A DNA stretch of 64,000 nucleotides from CAXXOK01 sp963678055 (GTDB lineage: Bacteria > Bacillota > Clostridia > Christensenellales > Aristaeellaceae): positions 930,001 to 994,000 of the forward strand of contig OY782679.1 of NCBI GenBank assembly GCA_963678055.1, read 5' to 3'. Under the pieces are notes generated by a model. It was not told the origin of the DNA. It did not search any database and saw only the letters and a program-made list of their open reading frames with translations. Every line of letters starts with the position of its first letter. Within the stretch, counting starts at the first letter, position 1. A program made the translations under genes and the position numbers. This document shows, in pieces, positions 53,666 through 61,097 of the stretch.

Positions 53666-53694
53666 TTGACGGGAACATATGTTCGGTGTATACT
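53666..53694 (+). promoter_or_regulatory. SOS-type promoter of the first phage-region gene
   Basis: TTGACG (53666-53671), exactly 17 bases, TATACT (53689-53694). A LexA box fills the spacer. Confidence 0.8.
53672..53685 (+). promoter_or_regulatory. LexA (SOS) box 1
   Basis: GGAACATATGTTCG matches 13 of 14 positions of the Firmicute box CGAACRNRYGTTCG and contains a perfect GAAC-N4-GTTC. Confidence 0.8.
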
Positions 53695-53706
53695 GCGAAC
53701 AAACAG

Positions 53707-53720
53707 CAAACAAGTGTTCG
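53707..53720 (+). promoter_or_regulatory. LexA (SOS) box 2
   Basis: CAAACAAGTGTTCG matches 13 of 14 positions of the same consensus. It lies 35 bases after box 1, downstream of the predicted transcription start. Confidence 0.65.
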
Positions 53721-53741
53721 CCTATTGAGAGGGTGGTCGTA

Positions 53742-53888
53742 ATGCAAAACAAGCAGAAAGAAAACATCAAGATGGAAGAATACCGACAACACATTAAGGA
53801 AATGGTCGATAAAGTGAAGGATCCGCAGCAATTGCGAAAAATATATTGGACGATTGAAGCGCTATTGACTGGGAAAATGAAAGCATAA
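53742..53888 (+). CDS. Small helical protein under SOS-box control
   Basis: 48 residues (MQNKQKENIKMEEYRQHIKE...) from ATG 53742 with GAGAGGGTGG upstream. It is highly charged and predicted to be helical, similar in flavour to small proteins found next to phage repressors in Clostridia; no named family is recognised. Two LexA boxes precede it. It could be an antirepressor-like trigger or an accessory to induction (inference). Its stop forms part of the terminator shared with the convergent repressor gene. Confidence 0.6.
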   Translation: MQNKQKENIKMEEYRQHIKEMVDKVKDPQQLRKIYWTIEALLTGKMKA

Positions 53889-53912
53889 GCCGCATTTGCG
53901 GCTTATTTTTTT
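53886..53912. terminator. Shared terminator of the small gene and the repressor
   Basis: TAAGCCGC (53886-53893) pairs with GCGGCTTA (53898-53905) around ATTT, followed by T. The two stem arms contain the stop codons of the two convergent genes. Confidence 0.85.
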
Positions 53913-54262
53913 GCAATATTGTCGATCACCGTTTCCAGCGCAAGCCATGCTTCACGGGGCATTTTGGAAAACTCGGTAAATACACGTTTAGCAAACTCGT
54001 TATCGCTATTCATGATATTGGTTAGTTGGCTGATGACATTGATGTCTTCGGGTGTATACATGGGGTCAACACCCTTAGTAAGCCATAAATAAGAAACATT
54101 AAACTCCCGACAAACAGCCCGGACAACAGGCTCTGAAGGATTGCGCCCTGCACCTTCAATCATGGCCAGGGAATTTCTTTTTAAACCGATTCTTTCTGCG
54201 AACCGTTGTTGCGTAAGTTTTGCGTTGGCTCGCACTTCCTTTATACGTTCACCGATCGTCAT
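53903..54262 (-). CDS. XRE/Cro-CI-type phage repressor
   Basis: 119 residues from ATG 54262 (start MTIGERIKEVRANAKLTQQRFAERIGLKRNSLAMIEGAGRNPSEPVVRAVCREFNVSYLWLTKG). The N-terminal HTH is classical; the C-terminal 45 residues are short and lack the Ser/Lys LexA-type autoprotease, so it is not directly RecA-cleavable. It is divergent from the next gene across a switch region with back-to-back promoters. Its release on DNA damage may depend on the SOS-controlled small gene next door. Confidence 0.85.
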   Translation of the reverse strand: MTIGERIKEVRANAKLTQQRFAERIGLKRNSLAMIEGAGRNPSEPVVRAVCREFNVSYLWLTKGVDPMYTPEDINVISQLTNIMNSDNEFAKRVFTEFSKMPREAWLALETVIDNIAKK

Positions 54263-54287
54263 GAGGAGCACCCGCCTTTCACGCAAT

Positions 54288-54316
54288 ACTATAGCAAACA
54301 AAAGTCGCGTAGTCAA
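54288..54316 (-). promoter_or_regulatory. Repressor promoter
   Basis: Minus strand TTGACT (54316-54311), 17 bases, TATAGT (54293-54288). Confidence 0.7.
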
Positions 54317-54326
54317 CAATTACATA

Positions 54327-54355
54327 TTGACAAATGTCACAAAGGGACATATAAT
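54327..54355 (+). promoter_or_regulatory. Rightward phage promoter with operator
   Basis: A perfect consensus TTGACA (54327-54332), 17 bases, TATAAT (54350-54355). Inverted repeat ATGTC-N7-GACAT (54334-54350) in the spacer is the likely XRE repressor site. Confidence 0.8.
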
Positions 54356-54385
54356 GGTCGCATAAGGACGTTTGGAGGGGATGAA

Positions 54386-54568
54386 ATGACTGAAAACAGA
54401 CCAAAGGAGAAAATCGCGGCTGCAATAGATAGGAAGTTCGTGGATTTAGCAGAGCATGACCAAAATGCTGTTACTAGATTCGCACAAGGCTTGATCGCCG
54501 GTATGGCAATCAAAGCTTCCTCTGTTACTGCATACAAGCAACAGAAGAACAATATTCAGGAGAAGTAG
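54386..54568 (+). CDS. Small phage-region protein
   Basis: 60 residues from ATG 54386 (GGAGGGG upstream), first gene of the rightward transcript. The sequence MTENRPKEKIAAAIDRKFVD, LAEHDQNAVTRFAQGLIAGM is helical with no recognised motif. In many Clostridial prophages a gene at this place encodes a Cro-like or excision protein; nothing here supports either. It is followed after 2 bases by a tiny membrane peptide frame. Confidence 0.6.
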   Translation: MTENRPKEKIAAAIDRKFVDLAEHDQNAVTRFAQGLIAGMAIKASSVTAYKQQKNNIQEK

Positions 54569-54570
54569 TG

Positions 54571-54648
54571 ATGAAACGCGATCTAGCATGGATTGCCGCT
54601 GCCTGGTTGGCACTGGCCCTAGCCTGGCTTGCTGATTTGCAAGGTTGA
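54571..54648 (+). CDS. Predicted 25-residue membrane peptide
   Basis: MKRDLAWIAAAWLALALAWL then ADLQG. A single hydrophobic helix rich in Trp/Ala/Leu, with CAGGAGAAG 7-10 bases upstream and tight spacing to the previous gene. It is short, so existence is only moderately supported. Confidence 0.4.
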   Translation: MKRDLAWIAAAWLALALAWLADLQG

Positions 54649-54796
54649 TCAATAGATGGACTGACATCGGCAGCTATAACCCATATTGAACAAAACGGAT
54701 ATTCGACCAATAGATGTAACGGGTACAAATTACGCCGTATATAACGAGTATAGGATTGCAATAAAAATAGTAATCGAAATAAAAGAGGTGTTTCAC

Positions 54797-55213
54797 ATGG
54801 AAGTTAAAGCGTATTTGTTGCAGCTTCGACATGTTAAAATTCAACAAAAGATGCTCCAAGAAGAAATAGACGAGTTAACAATTCGAGCAGGGTACGGAAG
54901 CGGGCGCCAACTGGGGAATACGTTTGCCAGCACGCGAAAGTTTTCTAGAATGGAAAATGCTGTTTTGGATAAATTGGAACTACTTAGCGTCTTGCAGGAG
55001 AACCTGGTCAGACAGGATGAACTGGAGCGCTCGATTTTAAGTGCAATCAATGCAGTGGAGGATATGAAGTACCAGTCCTTATTGTTCATGCGCTATGTGC
55101 GCTGCTATTCCTGGGAGAAAATTTCATTTGAAATGAGCTATAGTCTGGACAATGTCTATAAGTTGCATGTAAAAGCGCTGCAAAGCGTACAGATACCGAA
55201 AGCAGAGGCGTAG
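54797..55213 (+). CDS. Phage sigma-like/ArpU-type regulatory protein (DUF1492-like)
   Basis: 138 residues from ATG 54797 (AGAGGTG upstream). N-terminal coiled coil (residues about 1-25 and 55-85), then a sigma region 4-like helix-turn-helix: MKYQSLLFMRYVRCYSWEKISFEMSYSLDNVYKLHVKALQ. DUF1492/ArpU/RinA family proteins activate late phage genes. It directly precedes a noncoding stretch with two repeated promoter-like modules and then the tail genes, so it is the probable activator of the tail operon. Confidence 0.75.
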   Translation: MEVKAYLLQLRHVKIQQKMLQEEIDELTIRAGYGSGRQLGNTFASTRKFSRMENAVLDKLELLSVLQENLVRQDELERSILSAINAVEDMKYQSLLFMRYVRCYSWEKISFEMSYSLDNVYKLHVKALQSVQIPKAEA

Positions 55214-55306
55214 CGGCTGGAAAACTCAGCATTGTAGCAGTTTGGATCTTATTGGGATTGACAATGTGTAGAAGTACAGTAGAGAGAGTTACAGTGCAGA
55301 CAAACG

Positions 55307-55348
55307 TTACAGTCCATTACAGTCAGGGCTGTGGTATGATGTAAACAT
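55307..55348 (+). repeat. 42-bp promoter-like repeat, copy 1
   Basis: TTACAGTCCATTACAGT, a short gap, then CTGTGGTATGATGTAAACAT. It has two TTACAGT boxes 10 bp apart (a third at 55289) and an extended -10 TG-G-TATGAT. The transcript would begin with a sequence able to fold (CGAAAGATA with TATCTTTCG at about 55349 and 55414). Confidence 0.6.
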
Positions 55349-55448
55349 CGAAAGATATCAACTCAGGAATGCAGCATGCAGAGTTGATTGCTTGCCCGCC
55401 TGGTATCTTTCGAAAGCATCCAAACTCATTTTACCAAGGTAGTGATCC

Positions 55449-55490
55449 TTACAGTCCATTACAGTTATGGCTGTGGTATGATGTAAACAT
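55449..55490 (+). repeat. 42-bp promoter-like repeat, copy 2
   Basis: 40 of 42 bases identical to copy 1, 142 bp downstream, about 280 bp before the first tail gene. Regularly phased TTACAGT boxes upstream of an extended -10 suggest activator sites. Confidence 0.6.
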
Positions 55491-55540
55491 GGAAAGGCAC
55501 CCACTACGATTGGATTCCTTTCAATATAAATCAGCTTGCT

Positions 55541-55575
55541 GCAAGAAGCACCGACCGGAAGGCGGTGCTTCTTGC
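55541..55575 (+). other. Strong hairpin before the tail genes
   Basis: GCAAGAAGCACCG (55541-55553) pairs perfectly with CGGTGCTTCTTGC (55563-55575); no T run follows. It also lies within a 50-codon open stretch without a start codon (55487-55639) reading DWIPFNINQLAARSTDRKAV..., possibly the end of a lost gene. Nothing else is seen in 55576-55769. Confidence 0.55.
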
Positions 55576-55769
55576 ATTAAAGGAATACTTGGACGGTGTA
55601 TTGCATTTGCGGCTGTTGGATATAGCCGTGAAAGCATAGTAGTGAACATAAGCTTTGAAGCCGGCAGCCATGCTAACTAAAAAGTTTGTGCTTGCTAAAC
55701 CGCAAAGTAGGCGGATAGATGAGAGTTGCTACACTACCCTAAAAACTATTTTTGAAAGGCAGATGGACT

Positions 55770-56156
55770 ATGAGTATTCAGTATCAAATTCTGGAAATAC
55801 TAAGAATGGAGATTGACAGATTTTCAAACTATGCCTCAGTCGTATATGGCGAACTACCCGAGGCGGCCAATGGTTTAGCGTTGATTCCTATGGGTGGCGA
55901 AACGATAGAACCTAACCTGTTAGACGGCGGTAGTTATACTCTGAAATTGGGTCTAAACGGTAGCCATACGGATCAGGAAACTGTCTTGGACACACTGTAC
56001 AAAATTCACGAAACGCTCGACCAAGAACCATCACTCACGATTGCAAACTGGACTATTACGTCCATAGCCATGCTCTCCGCACCAAAATTTGAAAAACATG
56101 AAGAGGGTTTCTGGACGTATAGCTCGGTTTTGACAATAGATTATATGAAAGACTAG
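55770..56156 (+). CDS. Phage minor capsid / tail terminator-like protein
   Basis: 128 residues from ATG 55770. IQYQILEILRMEIDRF at the N-terminus and VLDTLYKIHETLDQEPSLTIANWTITSIAMLSAPKFEKHEEGFWTYSSVLTIDYMKD at the C-terminus resemble tail-terminator/minor capsid proteins that lie just before the major tail protein in siphoviruses. It caps the tail and in phages joins it to the head. Here no head genes precede it. Assignment is by position and resemblance. Confidence 0.65.
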   Translation: MSIQYQILEILRMEIDRFSNYASVVYGELPEAANGLALIPMGGETIEPNLLDGGSYTLKLGLNGSHTDQETVLDTLYKIHETLDQEPSLTIANWTITSIAMLSAPKFEKHEEGFWTYSSVLTIDYMKD

Positions 56157-56167
56157 GAGGAAACCAA

Positions 56168-56665
56168 ATGGCAACGAAAATTACCCGAAACTTGCTGCGC
56201 CAGTACTATGGCATCGGCACCACCCCGACCTATCACCTCTGTACGCCGTTTACCAAAATGCAGGAGATTAACAATGCCGAAACGGACGAGGTTGTGTTTA
56301 TCAACGATGTGAACGGTTCCCCGTCCGTGGTTGGCTACGCCAACGCATTTTCCTTTACCGCGCAGGTACAGGAGGGCGATGCTGTGGTGGATGATCTGCT
56401 GGTGATTTCGCGCGGTCAGAAAACCGGTGCCGACTGCGAACGCTATGTTGTGGATGTGGACATGAACATGGCCGACAGCGTGGTGGGTGGCAGTTACTAC
56501 GCACGTAAGTTCAAGGTGGCTGTGGCATGTGCGCCGCCCACCGGTAATCCTAAAAGCATTACCGTGGTTTATGGCACCATGCACCAGGTGGGCAACATGG
56601 TAGAAGGTCTGTTCGACGTAGCCACCAAAACCTTTACCGAAACTGCCTATACGCCTGCTGCGTAA
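56168..56665 (+). CDS. Major tail (tube) protein
   Basis: 165 residues, AGGAGG upstream of ATG 56168. The sequence has an extended N-terminal region (YYGIGTTPTYHLCTPFTKMQEINNAETDEVVFIND), then NGSPSVVGYANAFSFTAQVQEGDAVVDDLLVISRGQKTGAD and a beta-rich core ending GNPKSITVVYGTMHQVGNMVEGLFD, typical of siphovirus tube proteins of Gram-positive phages. GC and codon use are close to the core genome, so the module is not recently foreign. Confidence 0.75.
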   Translation: MATKITRNLLRQYYGIGTTPTYHLCTPFTKMQEINNAETDEVVFINDVNGSPSVVGYANAFSFTAQVQEGDAVVDDLLVISRGQKTGADCERYVVDVDMNMADSVVGGSYYARKFKVAVACAPPTGNPKSITVVYGTMHQVGNMVEGLFDVATKTFTETAYTPAA

Positions 56666-56764
56666 TCAGGCGGGATACGACTAAAGCCGCATCTCTTTTC
56701 CATGGGAGACTGAATAATTCAAACACTATTTCAGTTATTACGAACCGAACTTGGCTGCGGCACG

Positions 56765-56796
56765 GGGGATTGCGAGCAGATGAATTCGCAATCCCC
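56765..56796 (+). other. Hairpin after the major tail protein gene
   Basis: GGGGATTGCG (56765-56774) pairs with CGCAATCCCC (56787-56796). No T run; it may attenuate transcription so that tube protein exceeds downstream products, as in phages. Confidence 0.5.
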
Positions 56797-56867
56797 TGGC
56801 CGTTATGGGTGTAAATCCAAGCCAGGCGCAATGAAAGTCGGAAGCTGGCCAATGAAGGAGAAAAGCT

Positions 56868-57194
56868 ATGAAGGAAATTGCCCTGCAGTACGAAATGCCG
56901 AAAATTAAGATTAATGGCATGGTGTTCGATCTGCAAATGTCGGAATACGATGTCGTATGCCTTACGATATCCGCCATTGAGAAGTATCAGGATCGGGTTG
57001 ATTACGATGCCGCAACCGAAGAGATTCTGGCGGGGTTGGGCGAACTGAACGGGATGATCGACGCTGTGCTTGGAGAAGGTGCAGTCGAAAGGCTTGCAGA
57101 TGGCCGGCCTGTCGGTCTGCGGCTCATTACCTCATGGTTGACGAGTATCCTAAAAGCAATCTGTGAGGAGTTTACCGAATATGCCGTGCAGTAA
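56868..57194 (+). CDS. Phage tail assembly chaperone-like protein
   Basis: 108 residues, AAGGAG upstream of ATG 56868. Position between tube protein and Gp15 is that of the first tail assembly chaperone in Firmicute siphoviruses. Visible features: FDLQMSEYDVVCLTISAIEKYQDRVDYDAATEEILAGLGELNGMIDAVLGEGAV and a C-terminal helix. The next gene overlaps it in another frame, reminiscent of the chaperone frameshift pair, although here the second gene has its own start and ribosome binding site. Confidence 0.65.
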   Translation: MKEIALQYEMPKIKINGMVFDLQMSEYDVVCLTISAIEKYQDRVDYDAATEEILAGLGELNGMIDAVLGEGAVERLADGRPVGLRLITSWLTSILKAICEEFTEYAVQ

Positions 57195-57792
57195 TATCAA
57201 CCTGGCCCATCCAACGCTGCCGGATTCGGTAGTATCGGAAGATGGCAACAGCTATCCGATTAATCCGGACTTTCGCGTAGTGCTTGGCTGCCTGGAAAGG
57301 CTTGGCGATCCCGATAAGAAGGATCTGGAAAAGGCTTTCTATCTGGCGCATCATTTCTTCCTGCAAAAAACATTACCCGATATGGGAGATTTGTTTTCTC
57401 GCTTTGTTTCAGGCGGTAAAACAGAGCATAGCGGAGGTGGCGATGAACAACCGTTAATGGATTTTGCGCAGGACGGCGGCGTAATCTACGCTAGTTTCCG
57501 ACAGCAATACAGCATCAATCTGCTGAAGGACTCCCTGCACTGGTACGAATTTCAGGAACTGCTGGCAGGCTTGAGCCCGGAAACGCCGCTTGGAAAACGC
57601 ATACATCTGCGCGGATTGGATATCAGCACCATCCCCGAAAAAGACCGCGGAAAGTGGCAAATCATGAAAGAACAAGTGGCAGTTGTTCCCAAAATGAGCA
57701 CAGAAGAGAAAGAATTGCACGATGAACTGGACCATCGCCTGGCAGCGGGCGAAGATCCTGCTGAGATTATTACGGTACTTAACACGATGTAA
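57181..57792 (+). CDS. Bacteriophage Gp15-family protein
   Basis: 203 residues from ATG 57181 (GAGGAG upstream), overlapping the previous gene by 14 bases. Matches in outline the Gp15 family: VVSEDGNSYPINPDFRVVLGCLERLGDP, then AFYLAHHFFLQKTLPD, and the signature stretch QPLMDFAQDGGVIYASFRQQYSINLLKDSLHWYEFQELLAGL, followed by IHLRGLDISTIPEKDRGKWQIMKEQ. Gp15 lies immediately before the tape measure gene in Listeria and streptococcal siphophages. Here the next gene is not a tape measure. Confidence 0.85.
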   Translation: MPCSNINLAHPTLPDSVVSEDGNSYPINPDFRVVLGCLERLGDPDKKDLEKAFYLAHHFFLQKTLPDMGDLFSRFVSGGKTEHSGGGDEQPLMDFAQDGGVIYASFRQQYSINLLKDSLHWYEFQELLAGLSPETPLGKRIHLRGLDISTIPEKDRGKWQIMKEQVAVVPKMSTEEKELHDELDHRLAAGEDPAEIITVLNTM

Positions 57793-57975
57793 GTGATTGA
57801 TAATTTAAATCAATATCGCCCAATGACTATTTCAACCAAATGATATAAACAGCCTTGTATATCTCGCGGAAAATCACAGACAATGCAATAAATAGGATTT
57901 CATGAAGTGCTGAGGAGAAATCTATAGAATTTCAGCGCTGCTGTGTCCAATAATGAAAGAGAGGTGCATATAGAA

Positions 57976-59169
57976 ATGGCAAAACAAAAATATAATTATT
58001 TCGGCGAAGTATTATCACCTTACGATCCACCAAAAGAGAATGCCATTTTGTTCAGAATCAAATACGATGAAAAAACAGGGATGTACGATGTTGTGCACAT
58101 GGCACTTTTAGTTGCAGAAGGGGATCCAGATTCAGAAATTATCGGTAGTACTCAAATACAAGCTGGTGGCAACGGCGAAGGAAAAGAGATTGGAGGTGAA
58201 TATCATAATGTTGTGACGGAGGAAGCTTATACTTCTGGATATTGGTCCATGCAAGTAACAGTACCTGGTGTACCTGACTGGGATCCTGTAATAAAAGAAG
58301 CGAGAGCAATAAAAAATGGAAACACTATATATAAACTCAGTACAAAGGGTCAGACAATAACCATTGATGGTATAGAATACGCACAATATGATTGTGCTGG
58401 TTGTGTTCAAAAGCCTGTAGAGCAGTACTCGAATATCGATATGTTTCAGGGAGCAACTACAACTCTCAGTAAAGGGTTTATGACTGAAGAGGAATGGGAT
58501 AAGTATGGGAAGAATATCGAAAAGCTTGCAGACCTGAAGGGGTGGAAATTTGAAAACAGAAATGGTCATATAGTTTATGTGGGTACTATGTCCGAAACAA
58601 ACGATACTGACTCTCAACATATAACCGCAGCAGCAAGCGATGATGAAGAGGTATATCTTCCGCAAGAATTCTTTGACAAAGAGAATAAAGATGATGGTAA
58701 TGATGATACTTCTGATACATTACCAGATGGTATCACTATTGTTGTTACTTCGCCGGGAGACGATGATGCCACCGATGGACAGGACGACTTATCAAGTGAA
58801 AATACAGACGCAAAAACGGCGCTATCTAAGTTAATGTCAGATGCATCGAAGGCCCTGAGCGAGGGGCTGCTTAGCGTTAAGAATTATCATCTTCTTGATA
58901 TTCGTGCAACTAAGATGACTGATTTTTCAGTCGCTGATGTAACCAAACTAGCTGAACAATACCTATCTAATTTTTACCGAAATTCATCTGGTTCTAATAC
59001 ACCTAAAACGTCGGGCCGTAAAAGCCAAGGGAAGATACCTATTGTAATAAAAGGGCGTGGTTCCTATGGGATGACTCCAGATGAGTGGAAAAAATATGTT
59101 GGCAAAATCAGTACAACTGGGTTGGCTTCAAACAAACTGCCGAATTTAATCCGAGGTGTTAAAGCATGA
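57976..59169 (+). CDS. Unrecognised 397-residue protein at the tape-measure locus
   Basis: ATG 57976 is the best start (GAGAGGTG upstream; an in-frame GTG at 57943 is possible). The N-terminal half is beta-rich with YNYFGEVLSPYDPPKENAILFRIKYDEKTGMYDVVHMALLVAEGDP (His41), IDGIEYAQYDCAGCVQKPVEQYSN (Cys140, Cys143); then an acidic low-complexity linker (DKENKDDGNDDTSDTLPDG, about 215-275), and a C-terminal part (ALSKLMSDASKALSEGLLSVKNYHLLDIRATKMTDF) ending in a basic Ser/Lys region. It has no coiled coil or membrane helix as tape measures do. Coding is more AT-rich than neighbouring tail genes. The order His then Cys loosely recalls permuted NlpC/P60-like folds, but this is speculative. Confidence 0.6.
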   Translation: MAKQKYNYFGEVLSPYDPPKENAILFRIKYDEKTGMYDVVHMALLVAEGDPDSEIIGSTQIQAGGNGEGKEIGGEYHNVVTEEAYTSGYWSMQVTVPGVPDWDPVIKEARAIKNGNTIYKLSTKGQTITIDGIEYAQYDCAGCVQKPVEQYSNIDMFQGATTTLSKGFMTEEEWDKYGKNIEKLADLKGWKFENRNGHIVYVGTMSETNDTDSQHITAAASDDEEVYLPQEFFDKENKDDGNDDTSDTLPDGITIVVTSPGDDDATDGQDDLSSENTDAKTALSKLMSDASKALSEGLLSVKNYHLLDIRATKMTDFSVADVTKLAEQYLSNFYRNSSGSNTPKTSGRKSQGKIPIVIKGRGSYGMTPDEWKKYVGKISTTGLASNKLPNLIRGVKA

Positions 59170-59212
59170 ACATGACAAATCCAAATATCGAGATGGGCAG
59201 GTGCAGGAAACA

Positions 59213-60058
59213 ATGATAACACTTAAGTTTATAAGAAGCGACGGACAAGAATTCACTGTGGTTGATTCCGTATGGGGGTTAACGGCTGCGGAAGGATTTG
59301 ATAAACCTGTCGTGAGCGTGTTCACGCAAAGCGCTGCCATTGGCGACGGTGATATTGTCACCGGATCACGGGTAGGGGCCAGGCCAATCAACATCCAGCT
59401 TGTGGCAAAATCCGCTGCGCTGAATGAGGTGCTTCGCCGTGCAGCTACAAGTTTTTTCACACTGGGCAGAACATATGATCTGTTTGTGTATCGCTATGGA
59501 AATACGCGGTATGCACCGGCGTGCCACCTTCAATTTATTGATTTACCGCTTAAAAAGTTTACCTTCCCGATCTCTCTGAATCTTAGTTTACTATGTCCCG
59601 AGGGTTACTTCTTAAGTGCTGACAGTTTTTCTGAAAATATTGCAGGTATTGTCGGGCGTACCGGGTGGCCGTACATGGCGCAAAACAGCTATGGCCGGCT
59701 AGTGGGCATCTATTCCTTTGCTGAAACCGTATATCTGGACAATGACGGAGACGCGGAGGCCTATTGTAGGGCTGTGTTCACTGCCCGCGGCGAAGTAACC
59801 AACCCCAAGCTGATTGCGGGTGATGGATTTGTGCGTGTGATCGGTACGATGACAACAGGGGACGTGTTGATGATCGACGGGCGCAGAAAGACCATAACGC
59901 TGAATGGCGAAAACATTTCTACCTGGCTGGATAAAGCGAGCAGTTTTGACGGAATCACCTTTGCGATCGGTACCAACTCGGTTGGATTTGCCGCAGATAT
60001 TGGCAGCAATGTACTGGATGTTTATATCTACTATAACAAACGGTACATGGGTGCATAG
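59213..60058 (+). CDS. Distal tail protein (Dit)-like
   Basis: 281 residues from ATG 59213. MITLKFIRSDGQEFTVVDSVWGLTAAEGFDKP and GSRVGARPINIQL at the start, VYRYGNTRYAPACHLQFIDLP and FPISLNLSLLCPEGYFLS in the middle, and a C-terminal galectin-like carbohydrate-fold region (YLDNDGDAEAYCRAVFTARGEVTNPKL) fit phage distal tail proteins of the siphovirus Dit family. It sits at the junction of tube and baseplate. It is 12 bases upstream of the Gp37-like gene. Confidence 0.8.
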   Translation: MITLKFIRSDGQEFTVVDSVWGLTAAEGFDKPVVSVFTQSAAIGDGDIVTGSRVGARPINIQLVAKSAALNEVLRRAATSFFTLGRTYDLFVYRYGNTRYAPACHLQFIDLPLKKFTFPISLNLSLLCPEGYFLSADSFSENIAGIVGRTGWPYMAQNSYGRLVGIYSFAETVYLDNDGDAEAYCRAVFTARGEVTNPKLIAGDGFVRVIGTMTTGDVLMIDGRRKTITLNGENISTWLDKASSFDGITFAIGTNSVGFAADIGSNVLDVYIYYNKRYMGA

Positions 60059-60069
60059 GAGGTGATGAT

Positions 60070-61083
60070 ATGGAACTAATAGGACTTGACAGCAACTTTG
60101 CATTGGTCAAAGTGCTTCGGTGTACGAATATTCAATGGATCCGGCGGTATTACGATGTTGGCTATTTTATGCTGCAGTTGCTTGCCGAAGATTGGGATAT
60201 GTCCATTGCTTACATTTATACGCATGAACGGCCTGAAACCGGAATTGTGCAAAAAATAGAGAGTGAAGAAGCAGTAAACGGAGCATTTGTGCTTGTCAGT
60301 GGATGTTTTTTGGAGGGGATGCTCAACTGGAAAACTGTCTGGCCGGAGCATTCGAGCACAGGTAATGTATGTGCTGCTTGCAAAAGTCTGGTATCTTCGC
60401 TGATGACGGATACAGGTGTCACGGTGGCGGAGGAGGCTGATATTGGCGGAAGTGAAGCGTTTAATAGTGAGAGTGAAAAACTGGGCATGACAACGTATGC
60501 TGCGCTCAAAAAGCAAGAGCTTAGCCAGCGTATTCAGTTTGACTATGAAACGGAAACCATGGTGTATTCCGTTTGGCAAGGGCTGGACCGAACACAGAAC
60601 CAAAGTGCAAACGCCTATGCGGTATTTGCGCAAAGCTTTGGCAATGTTGAAAATCTGGTACATACGCTGGATAACAGCGCTATGCATAACACTGCCATCG
60701 TAATGTATTACCTGAATGGTGAAGAACAGACCATGGAAATTGACCTGCGGCAAGGCACGGAAACAAAACGCGTGATGTGGATCCTAAGCACTGTTTTCCA
60801 GGAAGAAGGACAATCGGACGCGGATTTCAGAGCCGCTGTTGAATCCGACGCAAGGGAACAGATGGAGAGCTATGAAGCTGTTGAAAACGTATCTGCCGAT
60901 GTTCTACAGCACAACCTTTTCTACCTGAAGGATTATGATCTTGGCGATAAATGCCATATACGTAACGACCGGACGAACTTCGAGTTTGAGGCACGGATTA
61001 TTGAAGTCGATGAAGTATGGAAAGAGAACCAACATATCGTCACTTTAGAATTTGGTAACAGAATCCCAACAGCTATTAATTAA
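60070..61083 (+). CDS. Siphovirus ReqiPepy6 Gp37-like baseplate protein
   Basis: 337 residues, AGGAGGTGA upstream. LGLDSNFALVKVLRCTNIQWIRRYYDVGYF-type N-terminus, GIVQKIESEEAVNGAFVLVSGCFLEGMLNWK, NVCAACKSLVSSLM, KLGMTTYAALKKQELSQRIQFDYETETMVYSVWQG, and the C-terminal YDLGDKCHIRNDRTNFEFEARIIEVDEVWKENQHIVTLEFG. This domain order is that of Gp37-like/tail-associated baseplate hub proteins that follow Dit. It usually carries the tail-tip hub without lysin activity. Confidence 0.8.
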   Translation: MELIGLDSNFALVKVLRCTNIQWIRRYYDVGYFMLQLLAEDWDMSIAYIYTHERPETGIVQKIESEEAVNGAFVLVSGCFLEGMLNWKTVWPEHSSTGNVCAACKSLVSSLMTDTGVTVAEEADIGGSEAFNSESEKLGMTTYAALKKQELSQRIQFDYETETMVYSVWQGLDRTQNQSANAYAVFAQSFGNVENLVHTLDNSAMHNTAIVMYYLNGEEQTMEIDLRQGTETKRVMWILSTVFQEEGQSDADFRAAVESDAREQMESYEAVENVSADVLQHNLFYLKDYDLGDKCHIRNDRTNFEFEARIIEVDEVWKENQHIVTLEFGNRIPTAIN

Positions 61084-61097
61084 GGAGGACAACTTAC

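Noticed and set aside
55369..55680. 103-codon frame between regulator and tail genes
   Set aside because: No ribosome binding site or motifs, runs through the second 42-bp repeat and the hairpin.
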